Shown here one piece after another: positions 16,065-17,820 of a stretch of 17,820 bases of DNA. Position numbers and translations under genes: made by a program. The first letter of the stretch is position 1. Each line of letters begins with the position of its first letter. Origin of the DNA: UBA1189 sp045654565 (GTDB lineage: Bacteria; Bacteroidota; Bacteroidia; Bacteroidales; Bacteroidaceae); assembly GCA_045654565.1 (NCBI GenBank), contig JAZONP010000068.1, positions 1 through 17,820 on the forward strand, given 5' to 3'. The notes below the pieces were generated by a model that was not told the DNA's origin, did not search any database, and was given only the letters and a program-made list of their open reading frames with translations.

Positions 16065-16177
16065 TTTATAAATTGTGAATTGTGAGTTATAAATTCTGAA
16101 TTGCATCTAATGAGGCTCCCCAATGGGAGTCCTCGGCTGCTCTACAGAATTCAACATTCAGCGTTCAGCATTCAACA
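16065..16177. repeat. Two opposed 7-bp-period arrays flanking a GC-rich hairpin, upstream of glgB
   Basis: The left array (16065-16106) reads TTTATAA, ATTGTGA, ATTGTGA, GTTATAA, ATTCTGA, ATTGCAT in unbroken register. The right array (16143-16177) reads TACAGAA, TTCAACA, TTCAGCG, TTCAGCA, TTCAACA, whose reverse complement repeats the same TTNTGAA theme. Between them GAGG-CTCCC (16112-16120) pairs with GGGAG-T-CCTC (16125-16134), one bulged T, loop CAAT. The right array runs into the stop codon of the YhcH-family gene. The layout repeats that at 13952-14046. Function unknown. Confidence 0.7.
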
Positions 16178-16618
16178 TTATTTCTTCACTTTGATGATAA
16201 TCTTCTTCAGTCCGCTGGGGTTGATGCCGGGTGCATGTCCATCCTCGGGAAAGAAGAGAGTAAACATACCGGGTTTCACGGTGATGTAGTCCGTAGCCGC
16301 ACCCTCATAGAGCGTCATGTCCACGGCCGCGTCATACTCTGCCTCGGGCAGGTCAACGCGTTGGGTATATCCCATCACCTCCACGCCAGAAATAGGCACC
16401 TGTATGTCGATATACTCCTCATGCGTCTCCAGCTTGGCCTCCTCCTTCGTTTTTGGTGCCAGCTGACAGACGTTCACGATGAGCTCATTCTCGATGAGCA
16501 CAATCTTGCCCGGCTCCAAAGCGGCCAGGTCTGTATGTTCGATGTAGTCAAAAGCTTTTGAGAACAAGGGATGCAATGACTCATAGTCACGCCAGTTCTT
16601 CAGATTGTCTATTACCAT
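16178..16618 (-). CDS. YhcH/YjgK/YiaL family protein (DUF386, EbgC-like cupin)
   Basis: A 146-residue cytoplasmic beta-barrel (cupin-like) protein. It has the family's metal-binding signatures LETHEEYIDIQ (63-73) and FPEDGHAP (123-130); E64, H66 and H128 are likely ligands. The length is typical (about 150). Relatives are linked to sialic acid and other sugar catabolism, possibly as anomer-active or accessory proteins, and one is the small subunit of the Ebg beta-galactosidase. No sialic acid genes are adjacent here, so the sugar is unknown. The ATG at 16618 follows a very clear promoter. It sits between the glgB gene downstream and the esterase-like gene upstream. The stop codon overlaps the end of a 7-bp repeat array. 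The family is firm; exact role uncertain. Confidence 0.9.
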   Translation of the reverse strand: MVIDNLKNWRDYESLHPLFSKAFDYIEHTDLAALEPGKIVLIENELIVNVCQLAPKTKEEAKLETHEEYIDIQVPISGVEVMGYTQRVDLPEAEYDAAVDMTLYEGAATDYITVKPGMFTLFFPEDGHAPGINPSGLKKIIIKVKK

Positions 16619-16657
16619 GGTTTTAGTTTTGTTAGGTTCGTATACGTATTCGATTCA

Positions 16658-16689
16658 CAAATGTAGAGATAATCTTCAAACCCTCCAAA
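16658..16689 (-). promoter_or_regulatory. Promoter of the YhcH-family gene (possibly also glgB)
   Basis: On the minus strand TTTG (16689-16686) is followed after exactly 20 bases by TACATTTG (16665-16658), a full TTTG/TAnnTTTG match. The start near 16651 gives a leader of about 33 nt. No other promoter was found before glgB, so this one may drive both genes. Confidence 0.7.
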
Positions 16690-16733
16690 ATATCGCAAAG
16701 AAAAAATCCCAATAATATTATATAAGGTATCCC

Positions 16734-17561
16734 CTACCCTCCAAAGAATTCCGCCACGAGTTGGGCCACCCGCTTGGTCTTCTTGCTTATGCGATGGTTC
16801 TCCCCCTTTACCACCAGGAGCTCGGCCGCATCGCCATAGGTCCTCTTGAAGTCCTCACTACACCACATAGGCACCATATTATCCTCCTTGCCATGGATGA
16901 TGCGCACAGGCCCCTTGTACGCCTGTGCCGTGCCGTAGATGTCCAGTTGTTGTGTGCTTAGGAGATACTCCCGCCCCAGCTTCATCATCTTGAAGCAACG
17001 CACATATTCGGGAGGGTCGGCAGGGTCAAACCTTGCATCAAACAGGCGCCCATTCCGGCAAGCATTCTTGAGCACCGATGCCGGCGCCAGCAGTGCAAGA
17101 CCATAGAGTGGCTTCTCCACGCTCTCGCGGCTCGCTATGCGTCCTGCCGTCATCGAGGCCACTACGCCTCCTTGCGAATGCCCCAATAGTCCTATCTTGT
17201 TCACGTAAGGTAGCGAGCAGGCATAGTCCCACATCGCCAGTGCATCGGCAATCTCCTTCTCTATGGTCATCTGCACCATCTCCCCCTCGCTACTCCAGTG
17301 TCCGCCAAAGTCGAAGCGTATCGAGGCCACGCCCGCCTTGGCCAACCGCTTGGCTATCGTAGGCATGGGTGTGAAGTCCTTGCTCGAGAATATACCGTGC
17401 ATCAAGATTACCAGCGCACAGCTATCCGTCTCAGCATCGAAGCCGTCGGGCAGAGTCAGTGTCATGGCCAGGCCCCCTTGCGGACCGCTCACCTTGTAAT
17501 CTTTGGCATACATCCATTGCCCCAGCAGAGCAACGATGAGGATAATGACGATTCTTTTCAT
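16734..17561 (-). CDS. Secreted alpha/beta hydrolase, feruloyl/cinnamoyl esterase-like
   Basis: A 275-residue serine hydrolase, probably exported: the signal peptide MKRIVIILIVALLGQWMYA is followed by KDYK. The core shows LMHGIFSS (oxyanion region, 53-60), RFDFGGHWSSEGE (82-94), the nucleophile elbow GHSQGG with S129, acid D227 in HGKEDN, and base H256 in GENH. The order and wording of these motifs resemble the Est1E/LJ0536 group of cinnamoyl/feruloyl esterases, which release hydroxycinnamates from plant cell wall xylan; other acyl esters remain possible. ATG at 17561 is preferred, because the in-frame TTG at 17588 lies inside the -7 promoter element. The neighbouring GH2 and YhcH-family genes are also carbohydrate-related, but there is no shared operon. 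The fold is certain; the substrate is inferred. Confidence 0.87.
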   Translation of the reverse strand: MKRIVIILIVALLGQWMYAKDYKVSGPQGGLAMTLTLPDGFDAETDSCALVILMHGIFSSKDFTPMPTIAKRLAKAGVASIRFDFGGHWSSEGEMVQMTIEKEIADALAMWDYACSLPYVNKIGLLGHSQGGVVASMTAGRIASRESVEKPLYGLALLAPASVLKNACRNGRLFDARFDPADPPEYVRCFKMMKLGREYLLSTQQLDIYGTAQAYKGPVRIIHGKEDNMVPMWCSEDFKRTYGDAAELLVVKGENHRISKKTKRVAQLVAEFFGG

Positions 17562-17585
17562 AGTATAGCAGCTAATAATGAACGA

Positions 17586-17593
17586 CAAAGATA
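17586..17593 (-). promoter_or_regulatory. Putative -7 element for the esterase-like gene
   Basis: On the minus strand TATCTTTG (17593-17586) matches TAnnTTTG. The best -33 candidate (TTG at 17619-17617) is 23 bases away. The leader would be about 20 nt before the ATG at 17561. Confidence 0.5.
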
Positions 17594-17598
17594 CGAAT

Positions 17599-17669
17599 AA
17601 GTGAGTGAAATAAAATCAAGCCTGCTTGAATATTTCGTAACCAAAGATTGTAAGAAGTGAGTGAAATAA
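17599..17669 (+). repeat. 15-bp direct repeat with an overlapping 9-bp inverted repeat
   Basis: AAGTGAGTGAAATAA occurs exactly at 17599-17613 and 17655-17669, 56 bases apart. AAAGATTGT (17643-17651) and its reverse complement ACAATCTTT (17669-17677) flank the second copy. A short stem CAAGC/GCTTG (17618-17622/17625-17629, loop of 2) lies between the copies. These sit immediately before the HsdS-coding segment. Confidence 0.55.
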
Positions 17670-17820
17670 CAATCTTTACATACGCTCCATTATGAGCAGG
17701 TGCCGTTTGAGGTACCTCAAAGTTGGTGTTGGACAACATTGGGAGAAATATTTACCTTACAAGCTGGTAAAAATATAGCAGCAAAAGAAATCTCTGATAG
17801 GCAAGATGAAACATGTCCTT
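17670..17820 (+). CDS. hsdS: Type I restriction specificity subunit segment lacking a start codon (cut by window edge)
   Basis: HsdS subunits set the DNA target of type I restriction-modification enzymes. This frame is open from just after a TAA at 17667-17669 to the window edge, 50 codons. It contains HYEQVPFEVPQSWCWTTLGE followed by IFTLQAGKNIAAKEISDRQ. The 'VPFEVPxSWxWxxLGEI' entry and 'LQAGKxIxAxEI' wording are what I recall for the start of an S-subunit target recognition domain. The matching sequence begins upstream of the first possible start (GTG at 17700), and no ATG or TTG is in frame. Either this is a 5'-truncated silent cassette, or translation starts at the GTG and the homology upstream is vestigial. 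The upstream frame is closed and contains repeats rather than a first recognition domain. Family call is fairly confident; status as silent cassette is inference. Confidence 0.7.

Noticed and set aside
13952..16177. CRISPR array or transposon ends around glgB
   Set aside because: Repeat units are only 7 bp and contiguous with no variable spacers. The two flanking arrays differ in sequence, so they are not terminal inverted repeats, and no transposase is present.
17700..17820. Ordinary hsdS starting at GTG 17700
   Set aside because: Homologous-looking residues (HYEQ) precede the GTG in the same frame, so a simple start there is less likely than truncation, though not excluded.

Overview
The window looks like a chromosomal segment from a Bacteroidales species, most likely close to Prevotella. 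The evidence is the gene content (BspA-type leucine-rich repeat protein, secreted GH2 glycosidase with a DUF4982-like region, eukaryote-type branching enzyme, DUF389 and DUF2461 proteins). The promoters agree: eight intergenic regions carry the Bacteroidetes -7 element TAnnTTTG, two of them with a TTTG -33 element exactly 20 bp away. Most genes are on the minus strand.

Layout, left to right. 1-1013 (-) is the 5' 337 codons of thrS, cut by the window edge, with a perfect 13-bp inverted repeat over its putative promoter. 1205-2542 (-) is a DUF389 membrane protein. 3373-5796 (-) is a secreted GH2 glycosidase, followed after only 5 bases by a DUF2461 gene (2687-3367). 6078-7349 (-) is pgk, ending in a strong hairpin terminator. 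pgk is divergent from asd (7642-8652, +). An orphan von Willebrand A protein follows (8968-9681, +). A bidirectional terminator separates it from a 932-residue secreted LRR protein (9813-12611, -). Next on the minus strand come a five-helix membrane protein (12815-13939), glgB (14056-16059), a YhcH/YjgK/YiaL protein (16178-16618) and a secreted feruloyl-esterase-like hydrolase (16734-17561). The last 151 bases (17670-17820, +) encode recognisable HsdS sequence with no start codon, and run off the edge.

Functionally this is mostly housekeeping (tRNA charging, glycolysis, aspartate-family amino acid synthesis, glycogen branching) mixed with carbohydrate-facing envelope and secreted proteins (GH2, esterase, LRR protein). 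There is no sign of one large operon: most genes have their own promoter, and three terminators are visible.

The most unusual structure is non-coding. Degenerate arrays with a 7-bp period occur in three intergenic regions: the asd leader and both sides of glgB. On both sides of glgB they form pairs of arrays in opposite orientation around a short unique spacer. The second notable item is the start-less hsdS segment at the right edge, which would fit a silent cassette of a recombining type I restriction locus lying beyond the window. No rRNA, tRNA, CRISPR array, transposase or integrase was recognised. I had no database access: family names rest on motif recognition, and roles of non-coding elements are inference.
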